Source: Heterodera schachtii
Taxonomy: Eukaryota; Nematoda; Chromadorea; Rhabditida; Heteroderidae
Assembly: GCA_023374025.1 (NCBI GenBank)
Contig: SIJG01000019.1
Coordinates: 1,314,810 to 1,378,809, forward strand
Direction: 5' to 3'
Length of the DNA stretch: 64,000 bases
Positions 13,467 to 26,642 of the stretch are shown here, piece after piece. The position numbers and the translations under genes are program-made. Every line of letters begins with the position of its first letter. The first letter of the stretch is position 1. The notes beneath the pieces are model-generated. The model worked only from the letters and a program-made list of their open reading frames with translations, had not been told where the DNA came from and ran no database searches.

Positions 13467-14540
13467 TTACTTAATATTTTATTTAATATATCTAATACAT
13501 TTACTTTATTTTATTTTTGAATTAAATATAAAGCTTTATTACTACTTATTGTAAAATCTTAATAAATTAAAAATTTAATGAATTCTAAATTGGTTATTTG
13601 TCATTTAATTTTATATCATATTGCCAGCATATGTTTTTGTTATAACTTTTTTAAAAAGTTGGTTTTATTTATTTTTTTTAGGAACTTTTAATGAATTTTA
13701 CTTTTGTTATCTTACCTTCTCACAATTACGTGCCAAATGCTCGTCCTTACATCTGTAGCACTCAAGACGTTTATTTTTAAACATAATAATTTTGATCTTA
13801 CAAAATATTTATATATTAAATATTTATTTCTTAATCTTTATTTTTTATATTATTTTTCTATTTCAAAAAAAATTATAAAAAAATAGCAAATTGTTATTTT
13901 TTATTTAAATACATGTACTGTTATTATATCTTTTTAAGAAAAATTCTAATTTTTTAACATTTATTTATAAAATATTTTTACATAATTTGTTGATATCCTC
14001 ATTATCTATTTATCTATTCAATGTAATGCATTTATTTTATTACTTACTATTAATTATTTTGTCTCATTTTATTTAATGCTTTATTTTGCGGGAGTCCATG
14101 TTTTTGGCAATTGTTCCTTCAGGTCTTACCGCATTCGGATGCGGAAAGACTTTTAGGGTTTTCATGCTAATTTTTTTCATAAATCCCTTTGAGTAAAATG
14201 ATTATTATATAAATATTAAAAAAAAAATTTCCTTTTATCATAATTTACAGATTTACTTAATTTTTTAGATGTAATTTTTATTTCTTTTAACTCAGGTCCA
14301 CGATGCGATTAATTGCAGATTTGATTGAGTTGTGCAATACTTTGAAACAAATGTTTCTTTTCATTTATACATGGTTCTTTTTTAGAAATATAGCTAAAAT
14401 TCAAAAAAAAAATTTTAATTCTTTATTTATTTGTACAATCGTCTTTCATTTCTTGTATTTGAATGTAATGAATCATTGAATTGAATTCATTAATAATTTA
14501 ATTTTCAAAAAAATGTATTTTTTTTTCTGTTCTATTTTAC

Positions 14541-14759
14541 TTAAAAGATAATACATAATATTATTAAGTACTATTAAAAAATATATATTAATATTTTTAA
14601 GCCTAAATCCAATATTTAGTAATTAATTTTTAAAATAAACTTTGAAGAAAATTTTGTTTGAATAATTAACCTTTTCATAATTTAAATTCGTTTTATTTTA
14701 AAATCAATATTATACTTCGCGCCGTTATTCATCGCATAAGTTATATCACTAAGGACCAT
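14541..14759 (+). repeat. Dispersed repeat, copy A
   Basis: Closely matches 16281-16487 in the same orientation, from a TTAAAGATA start to the ending ATCACTAAGGACCAT. Copy A carries a small extra AT-rich insertion before the TACTTCGCGCCG core. It is followed at 14769-14818 by two imperfect copies of a CGTTATATAAAAACCAT word. Confidence 0.75.
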
Positions 14760-14884
14760 CGGTGCTATGTCGTTATATAAAAACCATCAAAAAGGGCGTT
14801 ATATAAAAAACCATTAAATGGAATTTTTCAACAAAAAATTGCCCATAATTTTGTTAAAGTCAACAGAATTAAACATACTCAGTA

Positions 14885-15078
14885 TCATTCGATAGGCCTA
14901 ACATTTCTCTATTATTCACCTAAATTTTAAAAAATTTGGCCAAGTTTGAGCAAAGTTATGGCTAAAAGTACAGATGTGGCCAGGTTTTCGAATATGTTTG
15001 GCCATAACTTTTTTGAAACCTACCGAAATTTTTTGAAATTTCGCAGGCTAATAGAGGAAACATAGGGCTAGCGAATGA
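14885..15078. repeat. Foldback element with two 78-bp arms
   Basis: 14885-14962 and 15001-15078 are imperfect reverse complements (roughly three quarters identical by eye) ending in TCATTCG / CGAATGA outside and AGTTATGGC / GCCATAAC inside, around a 38-bp centre. The right arm and its flank resemble 24621-24700. Confidence 0.65.
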
Positions 15079-16280
15079 CAACAATATCACTTTATTTCGT
15101 TCTTTCTAAGAATGTTTTGGTCAGAATTTTTGATGATCAAAATAATTTTATATTTTTTTCTCTTAATATCACCATTTTATATAAGAAGTTTGTTATTTTT
15201 GTATTTTCATGATTCTTGGAAATTACATTTTTTTATGAAAAATGATAATTAATTCACATAATTTTTTAGTTATTTTAATTTAAAGAATAAAAATAACTTA
15301 TAAAGATTTTATATTATTTATTTTGTGCATCTCATGTCAAGGCTTGTGACAATTACATATAAGTGGTCAATCTAATTTTTTATATATGCTTTGTTGATAT
15401 TTAAATTAAAAAATTAAACTATCATCATTAATGTTTGTTTTTTATTCCTTCCTTCAACTATTTTGTTTTTATATATTTTATGAATGCATTTTAAAGAAGT
15501 TAAATATTTTATTTTGTTGCTATTCGTCTGGAATTTTACAACATATTCAATTTTTTTGGCTAATAAAACTTTCCTATTTATTTGAATCTGTTGTTTATTA
15601 AGACGTTATTTTATTAAATTATAATAACCCATCCACAATTTAGAATCAATAATTAAATAATTATTTTGTATTTATTTTTCATTTGCAATATATTTTTTTT
15701 CGCCGAGTTATGTTGTATTTCACACGAATTATTTAAAAATACCTTTGTAAAATTGTATTAAAATTAATTAAATTTTGTGGTATATTTTAATTAATATAAT
15801 GAACCATATTTAGTTAGTATTATAATCTCGCTGTGCACTTAAATAAAAATTTCAACTTCTGCAGTTCTTCACATTTTTGATATATTTTTGTATTCTTTTC
15901 ATTTATTTCTAATAAAATTAATTTTCTTTTAATGTTTTTTGTTTTTTAAACTTTATTAAAATTTATTATTTTATTATATTGGATAAACCAAATTCATTTT
16001 ATTATAGTAATTTTCATTTTTTTTGTGTAATATTTTTTGAATTTTAAAGCTAAGTCATTTTTATTACATTTGTGTGTTTTATTAATCTTATTCAATTTTA
16101 TTCTTGTTGGCGTAGATGGCTAATCAACAATCCATCCTGTTTTGTTGAAAGAAATAATATGGATCGTTGTTAATTATTTTATTAATTTATATACGAATTT
16201 TTTTTTTGTTTATTTTATTAATATTTTTATGAACTTTTAATTAATTATAAATACAGTTATATAAAAAGTTTTTTAATTTA

Positions 16281-16487
16281 TTTAAAGATAAAATACATAA
16301 TATTATTAAGTACTATTGAAAAATATATTTTAGTAATTTTAAGCCTAACTCCAATATTTAGTAATTAATTTTTAAGATAAACTTCGAAGAAAATTTTGTT
16401 TTAATAATTAACCTTCTCATAATTTATATTCGTTTTATTATACTTCGCGCCGTTATTCATCGCTTAAGTTATATCACTAAGGACCAT
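16281..16487 (+). repeat. Dispersed repeat, copy B
   Basis: Second copy of the repeat at 14541-14759, with scattered substitutions. The distance between copies is about 1.74 kb. Confidence 0.75.
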
Positions 16488-16876
16488 TATGTAATCAATT
16501 TTTATTAGAATTTTAAGTTTCTTTTGTTGTTGTAATTTTTAATTTTATAAATATTTAATTATTTAATCAAAATTATGTTATCTTTTGTTTTTTTTTGCAT
16601 TATAAATTTGTTCAATATATTTATTTTTTTTATACTTCTGTAAGCAAAATACATAAATGAATGACAAAATTTAAATAAAATTGGTTTATTTTTATTTTTT
16701 ATTTAGGGGATAATTAGTTTTCACTTATTATAAACTCGTCGTTGTTTTCTTTAAATGATTTATTAATAATTTCATAATTTTAGCAAGCAATCTTTATTTG
16801 CTTTAAATCAAACAGATATTGTCTCAATGTCAATTTATATTAATTTTCTTACTAAGAAAAAAATAAGTACCTTTTT

Positions 16877-16896
16877 TATATATATATATATATATT
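16877..16896. repeat. TA dinucleotide microsatellite
   Basis: Uninterrupted TA repeat of about ten units. Confidence 0.9.
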
Positions 16897-18628
16897 AAAT
16901 TTTTCATTCATAAGATAGATTTTTCCTTTTTCTTTATTTGGGTTGTTTTCAATCAAAATTCAAAATGTAATTATTTATTTTGATTCTTTGAATTTATTTA
17001 ATTACTGTGAATGATTTTTTCGCAACCACTATAAATTTATTAAATACATTATTAAATATATTTGATAATTTTATTCGTATGCAGTTGTATTATATTTTTT
17101 GACTATGATTTATATTTAATTAATTTAGTTTTTATTTCTTTTTTAAATTTATAATATAATATTTATTTTCTTTTACTTTCATGTCAAACGGATCGAGTTT
17201 TCGTTCATTGTGAGCTATCTAAATTGGTTTTAATGTTTAATATACAAATATTTTACAGCCAGTCGTTTTCCGATGATGCTCCTTAACAAAATAATAAATA
17301 ATTTGTTATTTTATTCGTAAGCTTTCGTTTATATTCACTTAATATTTATAAATTATTCTTCAAATATTTCGACCATTATCTTTAAGAATGACATAATTAT
17401 ATTTAAAATATTGTTTTTTAGAAATTTATCTTTTTGATCTTTATAATGAAGAAAACCTGAATTTAAAAATAATTGTTACTCCGGTTTCTTTAAAATTATT
17501 TCTCGTATAAATTTAGATACTTTGAAATTCATGAGGATAATTTAGTAAATAATTTATAGTTAAATAATAATAATTATTTTTTTTATATTAGTTTTTAACA
17601 ATTGTTTAAAAATTGTTGTTGCAACATTGCGAATTTATATTTCACTGAGTCCGGGTCCAATGAAGTGTTATAACCTGCTGCTGCTGCTTCACCGTTCCCA
17701 AGGCGTCTGCGAATGTATTATTTAGTTTTTTCCAAATAAATAAGCAAGAAATTAATTTAAAAGGTTTATTTCTGCCTTTCTTGACAATTTTATAATTAAT
17801 CTATTAATTCAAATTAAAATTCACCTTGTACAATGATACCTCATTTTGGAAATAATTTGTGGAAATAATAATAAAATACTTATAATTTTTGTTTAATTTA
17901 AAATTGATTGATTATTAATTTCTTAAAACTTGATTATTTTATCATATTTGTTAATAAAGCTTTCTATTCATAAAGACTTTTTTATAAGAGAATTGTTTGT
18001 ATTTAATTTTTTATTCATTATACATTAATTATTTATTTAGATAATTGAAAAATTTGGTTTCATTTTAAAAATATAAACAATAGCTATTAAAGGTTTTGAG
18101 TAATAATTATTATACTCGTTGGACTTTATTTAATATTGTGCGTTTAGCTATTAGAATAATCGCAATTTTTAAAAATAAGTGAATTTGTCGCTTCAGCAAT
18201 TCTTCTTGCAATATTTAATTGAGAGATTTATTAAATAAATTAGGTTTTTATTTTTGCTTTTTGTATCAGTTTATATAAATAGCCGAATAGTTTTATTTTT
18301 CTCTTATTCGCAACTGACGCTGCTTTCTCCATATCAAACAAAGTGTTTCATTTTTTATAATTTTTTAACGAAAAACTCAATTTTTATTTTTAAATGCTCG
18401 TAAATCTTCTTTTTTCTCACGAATGTACTGAAATTTGTCCTTATTTCTAAGATTTTCCTATTTTCAGGCTTCACCTAAACTTATTAAATTTTTCCTGATT
18501 AATGTTTTATTTCGCTGGTTTTTGAGAAAAAAAAAACTTTAAAAAAATTTGGCTCAAAATCGAGCAAAAATTGGTCATTTTTGGTGAAAATCTGTGGGCA
18601 AAATAACTCAAATTTTCAAAAAATTTTC

Positions 18629-18657
18629 CCGGCGGCGCCTATCGGCAGGCCCGCCGG
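18629..18657. repeat. GC-rich hairpin, perfect 7-bp stem
   Basis: CCGGCGG (18629-18635) pairs with CCGCCGG (18651-18657). It sits in a GC island inside AT-rich DNA, preceded by AAAAAATTTTCC and followed by CCTAAAATTT, like the hairpin at 13231. Confidence 0.7.
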
Positions 18658-18779
18658 CCCTAAAATTTGATAGCATTTTGGCAATAAAATTGTAAAAATT
18701 TTACTGATTTGAAAATGTTGCTAATACCCTTAAATCTTTTTTTTGGCCTTGGTGTTCATATTTTGAAAAATTACCGATC

Positions 18780-19601
18780 NNNNNNNNNNNNNNNNNNNNN
18801 NNNNNNNNNNNNNNNNNNNNNNNNNNNNNNNNNNNNNNNNNNNNNNNNNNNNNNNNNNNNNNNNNNNNNNNNNNNNNNNNNNNNNNNNNNNNNNNNNNNN
18901 NNNNNNNNNNNNNNNNNNNNNNNNNNNNNNNNNNNNNNNNNNNNNNNNNNNNNNNNNNNNNNNNNNNNNNNNNNNNNNNNNNNNNNNNNNNNNNNNNNNN
19001 NNNNNNNNNNNNNNNNNNNNNNNNNNNNNNNNNNNNNNNNNNNNNNNNNNNNNNNNNNNNNNNNNNNNNNNNNNNNNNNNNNNNNNNNNNNNNNNNNNNN
19101 NNNNNNNNNNNNNNNNNNNNNNNNNNNNNNNNNNNNNNNNNNNNNNNNNNNNNNNNNNNNNNNNNNNNNNNNNNNNNNNNNNNNNNNNNNNNNNNNNNNN
19201 NNNNNNNNNNNNNNNNNNNNNNNNNNNNNNNNNNNNNNNNNNNNNNNNNNNNNNNNNNNNNNNNNNNNNNNNNNNNNNNNNNNNNNNNNNNNNNNNNNNN
19301 NNNNNNNNNNNNNNNNNNNNNNNNNNNNNNNNNNNNNNNNNNNNNNNNNNNNNNNNNNNNNNNNNNNNNNNNNNNNNNNNNNNNNNNNNNNNNNNNNNNN
19401 NNNNNNNNNNNNNNNNNNNNNNNNNNNNNNNNNNNNNNNNNNNNNNNNNNNNNNNNNNNNNNNNNNNNNNNNNNNNNNNNNNNNNNNNNNNNNNNNNNNN
19501 NNNNNNNNNNNNNNNNNNNNNNNNNNNNNNNNNNNNNNNNNNNNNNNNNNNNNNNNNNNNNNNNNNNNNNNNNNNNNNNNNNNNNNNNNNNNNNNNNNNN
19601 N
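18780..19601. other. Assembly gap (run of N)
   Basis: 822 unresolved bases. The open frame that appears to span 18709-19641 is an artefact of the gap. Confidence 1.
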
Positions 19602-19736
19602 ATTTCTAATAAAATTTAACTCATTTGCTATTCATTTTTAAAAAAGAGCAGAAATTTATATAAATTTCAAAATTTTATTTATTTATTTTTATATTCAATA
19701 ATTGTCTGAAAACTAACTATGTAAAAAATCTGGAAT

Positions 19737-19933
19737 CTTTATTGCGTCCAATAAATTATAGCATAATATATTTGTTCCGGTAAATACATACATGTTCAGA
19801 TATACCATGGAAAAAAGACAAAATATTTCAGCATATTTTGGAGTAGTTAAGGCTAAATTAGCTCGTATATTTATAAATCCTGTCAATTCAATGCAATTAT
19901 TTAACTGGTTAAAATTTATTGGACGCATAAAGT
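19737..19933. mobile_element. Possible MITE-like segment with ~22-bp terminal inverted repeats
   Basis: 19737-19758 (CTTTATTGCGTCCAATAAAT core) and 19912-19933 are near-perfect reverse complements around about 150 bp. A 71-codon minus-strand frame lies between and partly in the arms; it shows no motif and I do not accept it as a gene. No clear target-site duplication was recognised. Confidence 0.4.
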
Positions 19934-20582
19934 CTATTGGACGGATAAACTGGACTTGAGCTAAATAGATTGCCTTCTTGAAAAAAATTATACTATTTTC
20001 TGTATTTTAATTTTTTTTTTCTTTTCAACTTTTTGTATCCTTATTTAAAATTTTCAATTATATTTTTCTGTTTTGAAAGAATCATACGAAAGAAATAAAT
20101 TTAACTATTTCCAATAATTTAACTTACTATTAATCATTATATTTTACTAGTTTCTCTACATGCCAAATTGTTTTATGCATTGTTTACTTTTCCAATATAT
20201 CAATGAATATAGTTTATCTAACTAATATCGCTGGAAATTTATGTTGTCTATCAAATTTATACAATTATTTTCTCACAGAAATGTTTTGAAAGCTCTATTT
20301 TAAAATTTCAATGTCCACTTGATCAGGAACAAGAAGCGTTATTACAATAAATATATAATCGATTTTTATTTTATAATTGCCCTTTCGATTGGAGGACAAT
20401 CGGCGCAAATTTAAAAAGGATTATTTGTTGATTGGAAATGGTAATTTTATTCTTTCTTCCAACTAATTTGTTATTAAAGTTTTATATTTTTAATCATAAA
20501 ATTACATTTGTTTAGCTTCGTTTTCGAGAAAGAATTTTATTTTTTATCGATTATAACACTGCTAAAAAATTTGCTTTCATTT

Positions 20583-20828
20583 CTACGGAAAACCATTTTC
20601 TTAGGGTAAGGAAGGCAATTTATATAAGTTCCCGTTTATCACATCGGCGCGGGATTTTGGCAGGATCGTGAGAATTTTAAAACAAGAAACTTAAAAGAAA
20701 AAATGAAAAGAATTAAAATAAAAAAAAAGGTTGTGAAAGTAATGAATTGTATAAATATGCACTATTAGTTTCAAAAATTTAAATAATAAAAAAAATTACT
20801 TATTGTATTTTAATATTCAAATAGATAA
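20583..20828 (+). repeat. Dispersed repeat pair, copy 1
   Basis: Starts with a TACGGAAAACCATTTTCTTA word followed by GGGTAA, and ends with an ACTTATTGTATTTTAATATT word. The same ends occur at 21925-22109; the middle parts have diverged. Confidence 0.6.
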
Positions 20829-21924
20829 AACTGGGTTTTTTAATTTTTATATGAATAGTTTGATTTATATTTAGGTTTATGTGCTAATTTTATTTGGGTG
20901 AACCGGCGGTGCTGTTAGACGCTACTGAATTTTTTTTTGAAAAAATGAACAAACTGTTTAGATTTTATACACCAATAAAACCCTGCCCAATTTGATAGTC
21001 GGTTGAATATAAATTGCGTATTGTTTAGCTTATCACTTTTGTTTGAAGCCAAATTTATTTAAATTCTATTTTTTCTATACGGTGTTTTATGTTAATTATT
21101 ATGATTTTGATCCGCGTTCTTTTACAATTTGAATACTCAAAAATTTAATTCTATACAATATTTTTTATAATTTATTTATTTTTTTTTTATCTCGAATTAT
21201 TAATATTTGTCCTTTTGGAACGCATTAAGATTTGAGTATTAATTTAAAATCAATTTTATAAGTTTGTATATTTATTTTTTTTATTACATTATTTAATATT
21301 AATTATTAAATATAAAAATATTTGAGTAAAAAACGCTCTGACTGCCTCTTTTTTTTCATCGCGATCTCGGTTTCTTAAGAATTTACTTTTAGTAAATTTC
21401 ATAGATTAAAATTTTATATTGCTTTTTTGATAAATTATTTATTTATATAATTGAAGAAAAATTATTTTTTAAAATAAATGTATTATAGCTTTTAAAAATT
21501 AATCAGAATTACCCTATATTTGGTCGTCTGTTTTTAAGGTTATTGGAGTTTTATGCATAAGTAATTTTTTATTAATTAAAATATTAGTTTAAATTATCTG
21601 ATTTTCTAAATTCAAAATGTGAGTACAATCTTATTTGTAAATTTAATCTATTTATTCGTAATTGTTTTACCGTTATGTTTATCCTTTTTATAAAGTCATT
21701 TTCAAACTAAATAATTGTAAAAAATTTTATCAACAATTATAGGAGAATTTTATCGATTAACCTCAATATTATGCCTAATTTTTGTTGTTTATTTAATAAA
21801 ATGTTTAACAATCTTTTTTTCATTTTTATTTTGATTAAAATTTTTTGTTTCTGTTTTAATTTAGAATGGTCATGAAAGTAAATTAAAGCAAATCATCTGA
21901 TAAATAAATATTAAACACTAAATA

Positions 21925-22109
21925 TACGGAAAACCATTTTCTTAGGGTAATGACGGCAAAATGTTTAATTCTCGGTGAACTTAAAAAAGGGTAGTGAATA
22001 TCCATAAAAAAAGCCGAAAAAAATTTAGTGAAAAAGTGTAGCAAAGAAATATAGAAGCAATTAAGGAATAAAAACAGTTACTTATTATAATTTAATATTC
22101 AAATAAATG
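21925..22109 (+). repeat. Dispersed repeat pair, copy 2
   Basis: Shares the first ~37 bp and last ~28 bp with 20583-20828 in the same orientation, about 1.34 kb away. Confidence 0.6.
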
Positions 22110-24620
22110 AAAGTAAAAATATTTAAATCTTTTATCAAATTAAGAATCTCGCAAAATGCATTCATTCGGCCGTTTTTACCGTGCAATATCCAAAGTTTTT
22201 CTAAATATTTTTATGATCGAATATTGCTTTTTATTATTAATTTTTTTCGAGCCGCTGGATTCCGAGGTTTCGTAATATTTGTATGTGTTTTTGAAATTAT
22301 TTAAAAAATATAGAAACTTGCATTTAAAAAAATTATAAAAACACCAAAATACACTGATAATCAGCAAAAGAATTCTTAGAAAATATAACTCATATGACCA
22401 AGACTTTTTTGGACAAGACCAAATGATAACTGGAAATAAATTTTCAGATTTTAATGTTAATGATCAATTACAATTTTGAAAAGTTATACACTAATTGTAA
22501 TTTGTTTTGAAACTTTATTGTCTTTCCTTAGTAATTGCAAAAATTTAATTAGCAAACTAAATTATAATTTATTTCATCCGTTTTAACAAACCCATCTATT
22601 CTTTACAATTGATTGATTTTTAAAGCTCTGTAATGATTTATCCAATTTGCCACTGTAATATATTTTTCTTTTTAATCATTGAAAAATATGATTATAATAG
22701 TTTTTAAAATATTTATCAGTAAAGAAGAAAATATCAATTAAAAGCTTATTTAATTAAAAAGTTTTTTGTTTTCTTATCTTTTAATATGTTTATTTATTGA
22801 TTTTATAATATTAATAATATCTTTTAATTTAATTCTAAATCTTATAATTTATTCACTTCTTTATTAGGTTATCAATTCATTCGTATTTTTCTTGGGTTGA
22901 TAATTTGCTCCTAAAATATGCTTTATTTATAACAGAATATTAAAATAAATATTTATAGAAATAATCGACTCCCTCTCAACTACATTTTCATTGGCAACAG
23001 ATTTTGTGGAGGAAAAAAATCATTTTTTTGTGTGATTTTTAACAAATTGTGTTTTAATATTTTTTTTGTGTTTTTGGGTATTTAAATTCACTTTATCACA
23101 TGCGTCGATTACGAGTAAACCCAATTGAATTGATAGTCGTCGTCGCTAGCAAAAAACTTTTCCTTTTGGATTTTTAAATGATATTTCGACTACAGATAAT
23201 TTTAAATTTTATCAAAGCATTTCCAAGTTTCCCGTTAACATTATATAAAGTCTGTCAAGTGAATTTACATGCATTTCCAGCAGTAGTGAGCTTAATGTTT
23301 TATTTTATATTTCATTGTTCCGTATTATTCATTTGCTTTTAATTATTAATTAGAAAGAATGCTTAGATTGTTATAATTTATATAAATTTTTCGTCGACCA
23401 ATTCAAAAATATTAATAATAATTTTAAAATGTTTTGTTTATATTTTTAATAATTGAAAAAAGTTTGTCTTATCAAATCTTATAGCATTAAAGGTTCTTTC
23501 ATTTACTATTTCAATTTATCTCATTAATATTTCTTCGTTTTTTTATTTAATAATCTCTTTTTATTACCCACAATAAACATGAATTAAAATAATTTTATTT
23601 GATTATTGTTTAAAATCTGCGCTTATTGCACATAATTATAAAAGTATTGATTTTTCATTTTATAATTTTTAATTTCGAGTGGTAAATATTTTTTAAAAAT
23701 AACAATTCATAAAAATATTTTTAGAAACAAGGATTTATTGTTAAATAATTCAGCATTTCTTCATATGGACGAAAATATAAATAGTAATTTTTGTTGTGTT
23801 ATTGCGAGGGTTCAAATTAATAAATATTTTCGTTTTATTTCTTGGTTTGATTTTTGTTTTTAATTTTATAGAATTTTTCTTAATCTAATAAAATTACGAA
23901 TTATTTATGTGTAACTTTGTTGAAAAATTCTTTTTATTTTGTTGAACTAATTAATTTATATGATTATGCCAAGGATTTAAGGTGGTAATCTTAGTATAAT
24001 ATGATTAATTGACGTTCATGAGATAATTTTATTTTTTAAAACAACTCAGTTCTCTTAACCATCAAGCTAATATTTTAAACAGGATTCATTTTTTGTCCTT
24101 ATGAAGATTAAATTGAAATATTTTTTAATATAAAAATAAAAAAGTAAATTTGTCCAATTCTTAATTTGGTTTTTATAAAAAAAATTTATACTATCGTTAA
24201 TTTTTCATTATTTTTTAAAACATCACTTAAATATAAAAATATATTATTTTTGAAGCGTTAAATACAATATTAAATTTTACCTAAACATTGGTTTGTTATG
24301 AATTAGTTTATTTGATTGTTATTATCATTTACTTGTTGAATTGACAAATTTGAACGAGTGCCCAATGCCAAGCTAAAATTATTAAAATAAAAACTGGCAA
24401 TGTAATTACAAATAAAATTTATAACCCTGAATTATATAAATGTTTCTTTTGGAAAAATAAAGTATTTTATATAAAATAAAAAGCTTTAATAAAAAAAATT
24501 TGTTCATTTTTTAGATTGAAAATATAAAATAAAACATGCACTTTAATTGAATATTTCATTAAGTTTCAGAAAGTTATGTCTATTTCTTAACAATTTTGGT
24601 CAGAATTTTCTTGAAACTTT

Positions 24621-24700
24621 TTAGGTTAATGGAGCAATCTAAAAGCTATCCTATGATACCAAGATCATTTTTTAGGTTGTATTTAAGAAAAGTTATGCCT
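24621..24700 (+). repeat. Fragment related to the foldback element at 14885-15078
   Basis: Reads GGTTAATGGAGCAA ... CTATGATACCAAGATCATTT ... TTTAAGAA, aligning to GGCTAATAGAGGAA ... GAATGACAACAATATCACTT ... CTAAGAA at about 15047-15113. Confidence 0.5.
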
Positions 24701-24901
24701 GAATTTTCCCAACAAATTCTGTAAATTTGGCAGATTTTTACGAAACGACCCAGAAACCTAATTATGTTATTTGTTTATGGAAAAATTCTCTCGAATAATT
24801 TTCTTAATATTAGCAATGATATTTAAATAAATTTTGGTAAAAAATGTAAAAGAAATTGAGTTTAAAACCAAATCCCGATAATCCCGCGGGAACCCGAAAA
24901 A

Positions 24902-25047
24902 AATCTTCGGGATTGAACGGGATCGGTATTTGATCGGGCTCCCGGCTCGGGATCCTTCCCGATCGCTTTTCGCAAATCTTCGGGATTGATCGGGATCGGG
25001 ATTCAGTCGAGATCCCGACTCGGGATCCCTCCGACCCCAGTTGTCCG
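24902..25047. repeat. GGGAT/CGGGATC-type tandem repeat, 73-bp period
   Basis: CTTCGGGATTGA occurs at 24905 and 24978; the two units are similar throughout. Opposite-strand relative of the repeat at 13377-13466. Confidence 0.7.
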
Positions 25048-26513
25048 GTCTCTACTGTATATATTGCTTTATATAAATTTATTTTAATTCAATTTATGTG
25101 TATTTAAATATTTATTAGATTTAGATTTTATTTGTGCATATTTAAATAAAAATCGTGGTTTTATTTTTGCATTATTTTTTTTAAATATATAATTTATTTT
25201 TACACTCTCTTATTAAAATATTTTTTTATTAATCACAAATAATCGACTGCTTATCACTTCAATAAGTTCACTTGTTGCCTGACTCTCAATTCAATAATAA
25301 TGTATTTATTTCCTTTTTCATTATTAATTTTATTAATTTTCTTTATTTCATCTTTTTTAAATTATATTATTAAAATAATGTTATTCTATTTTTATGCTTT
25401 GATATTTAATTAAGTTTAAGTTTTATCAAATACTTATAAATTTTCAATTTCTTTAATTTGTAAAAATTGTAAAATTAATTTCGCGTTTTTACATCCGCTG
25501 ATTCACAATATTTTTTAGTATCGTAAATTTTTCCTTTTTTTATTATATAATATTTTTTGGTTATTTATGAAAATTTCTTTAATTACGTTTTATTATCTTT
25601 AAATTTTTGTTTTCCTTCTACATTCTTTACTGTTTTAGAATTTAACTTGAGCATTTTCAACTTTCTAAAAGTTAATTTGTAAATGAATTTACTGAATTTT
25701 TTGATTCTTCCATTATTTATTTCGTGAAAGTTTTTTAAATCCTAAAATAGTAAAGACATAATTTTGTAAAATAGCTAAATAAAATAAATCTCAGTGAATT
25801 CTTCTTTAGCTCAACACACCGCTGGGCACATTTTTTAATTTCTTCATCCTTTTACTTCTTCAATTTTTTTGATCCTTTTTTATTCTTTTTTCTTTTTGCC
25901 ACTCTCTGTCAATCTTACAATATTCCTTCAATTCAATTTGGACGATTAAAAATCACGTTTTATTTAATACATTTATAAAAAATCATTTTCAGTCTTTTTC
26001 ATCCGCGCTTTTAGATAATATAGTTAAAATAAAAAAAAACACAAAGAGTATTTTTCATTTGATTTTATATTTAGTTTTTATTGTCCAAATATTATATTTA
26101 ATACTATTTGGTATATTTGAAAATTTAAGCTGACAACTTTTAACCCTTAAACATCGTTGCTGCGAATTTCAATCAATAATTTAAATTAAATATTCTGTTT
26201 TATTATATTTAAACTATTTTTTTTAATTTATTTTTTTTCATTTTGTAAGCTTTTGTGTTATTAGAAATTAAGCTGAACCTTTAAATTATTGTCATACCTG
26301 GAATTTTGGATTTAAAAGAAAGTATATAATAATTATTTAAAATATTTCATACTTTTTTTATTACACCTTATATCAGTTTTTTGTATTAAGGATTTAAAAT
26401 TATGGCATTAAAAATCTTTTTATTAAATTAATTTTATCATTTAACTTTATAAATTATATTTGCTTTTTAGTTCATTGTTTTTTTAATTTGTTATGGAAAT
26501 ACAAAATAATAAA

Positions 26514-26642
26514 ATGGCGAGGTTACCAACCGTCAGTGTGATGATGGATGATCAGTGCTTAATATTTCAATGTTTCAATGAAACTTGTAGTTTATTTTTT
26601 CATGTGATAATTTATTATATATTATTAAAAAAAATATGTTAA
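26514..26642 (+). other. Coding-like micro-ORF, 42 codons
   Basis: ATG-to-TAA frame beginning MARLPTVSVMMDDQ with three cysteines in its middle and a hydrophobic end. Only the first ~75 bp are GC-richer; the rest is AT-rich and may be chance. No family recognised. Confidence 0.15.

Noticed and set aside
14936..14953. CCAAGTTTGAG, resembling the 3' half of nematode spliced leader SL1
   Set aside because: The preceding bases do not match SL1, no donor follows, and it lies inside a foldback arm.
17640..17735. Minus-strand coding-like stretch with a Gln repeat
   Set aside because: Two frames look equally coding-like and neither connects to other exons.
18709..19641. 310-codon open frame
   Set aside because: It spans the N gap; nearly all of it is unknown sequence.
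23805..23830. GGTTCAAATT resembling a tRNA B box
   Set aside because: No pairing T stem and no A box at the right distance.
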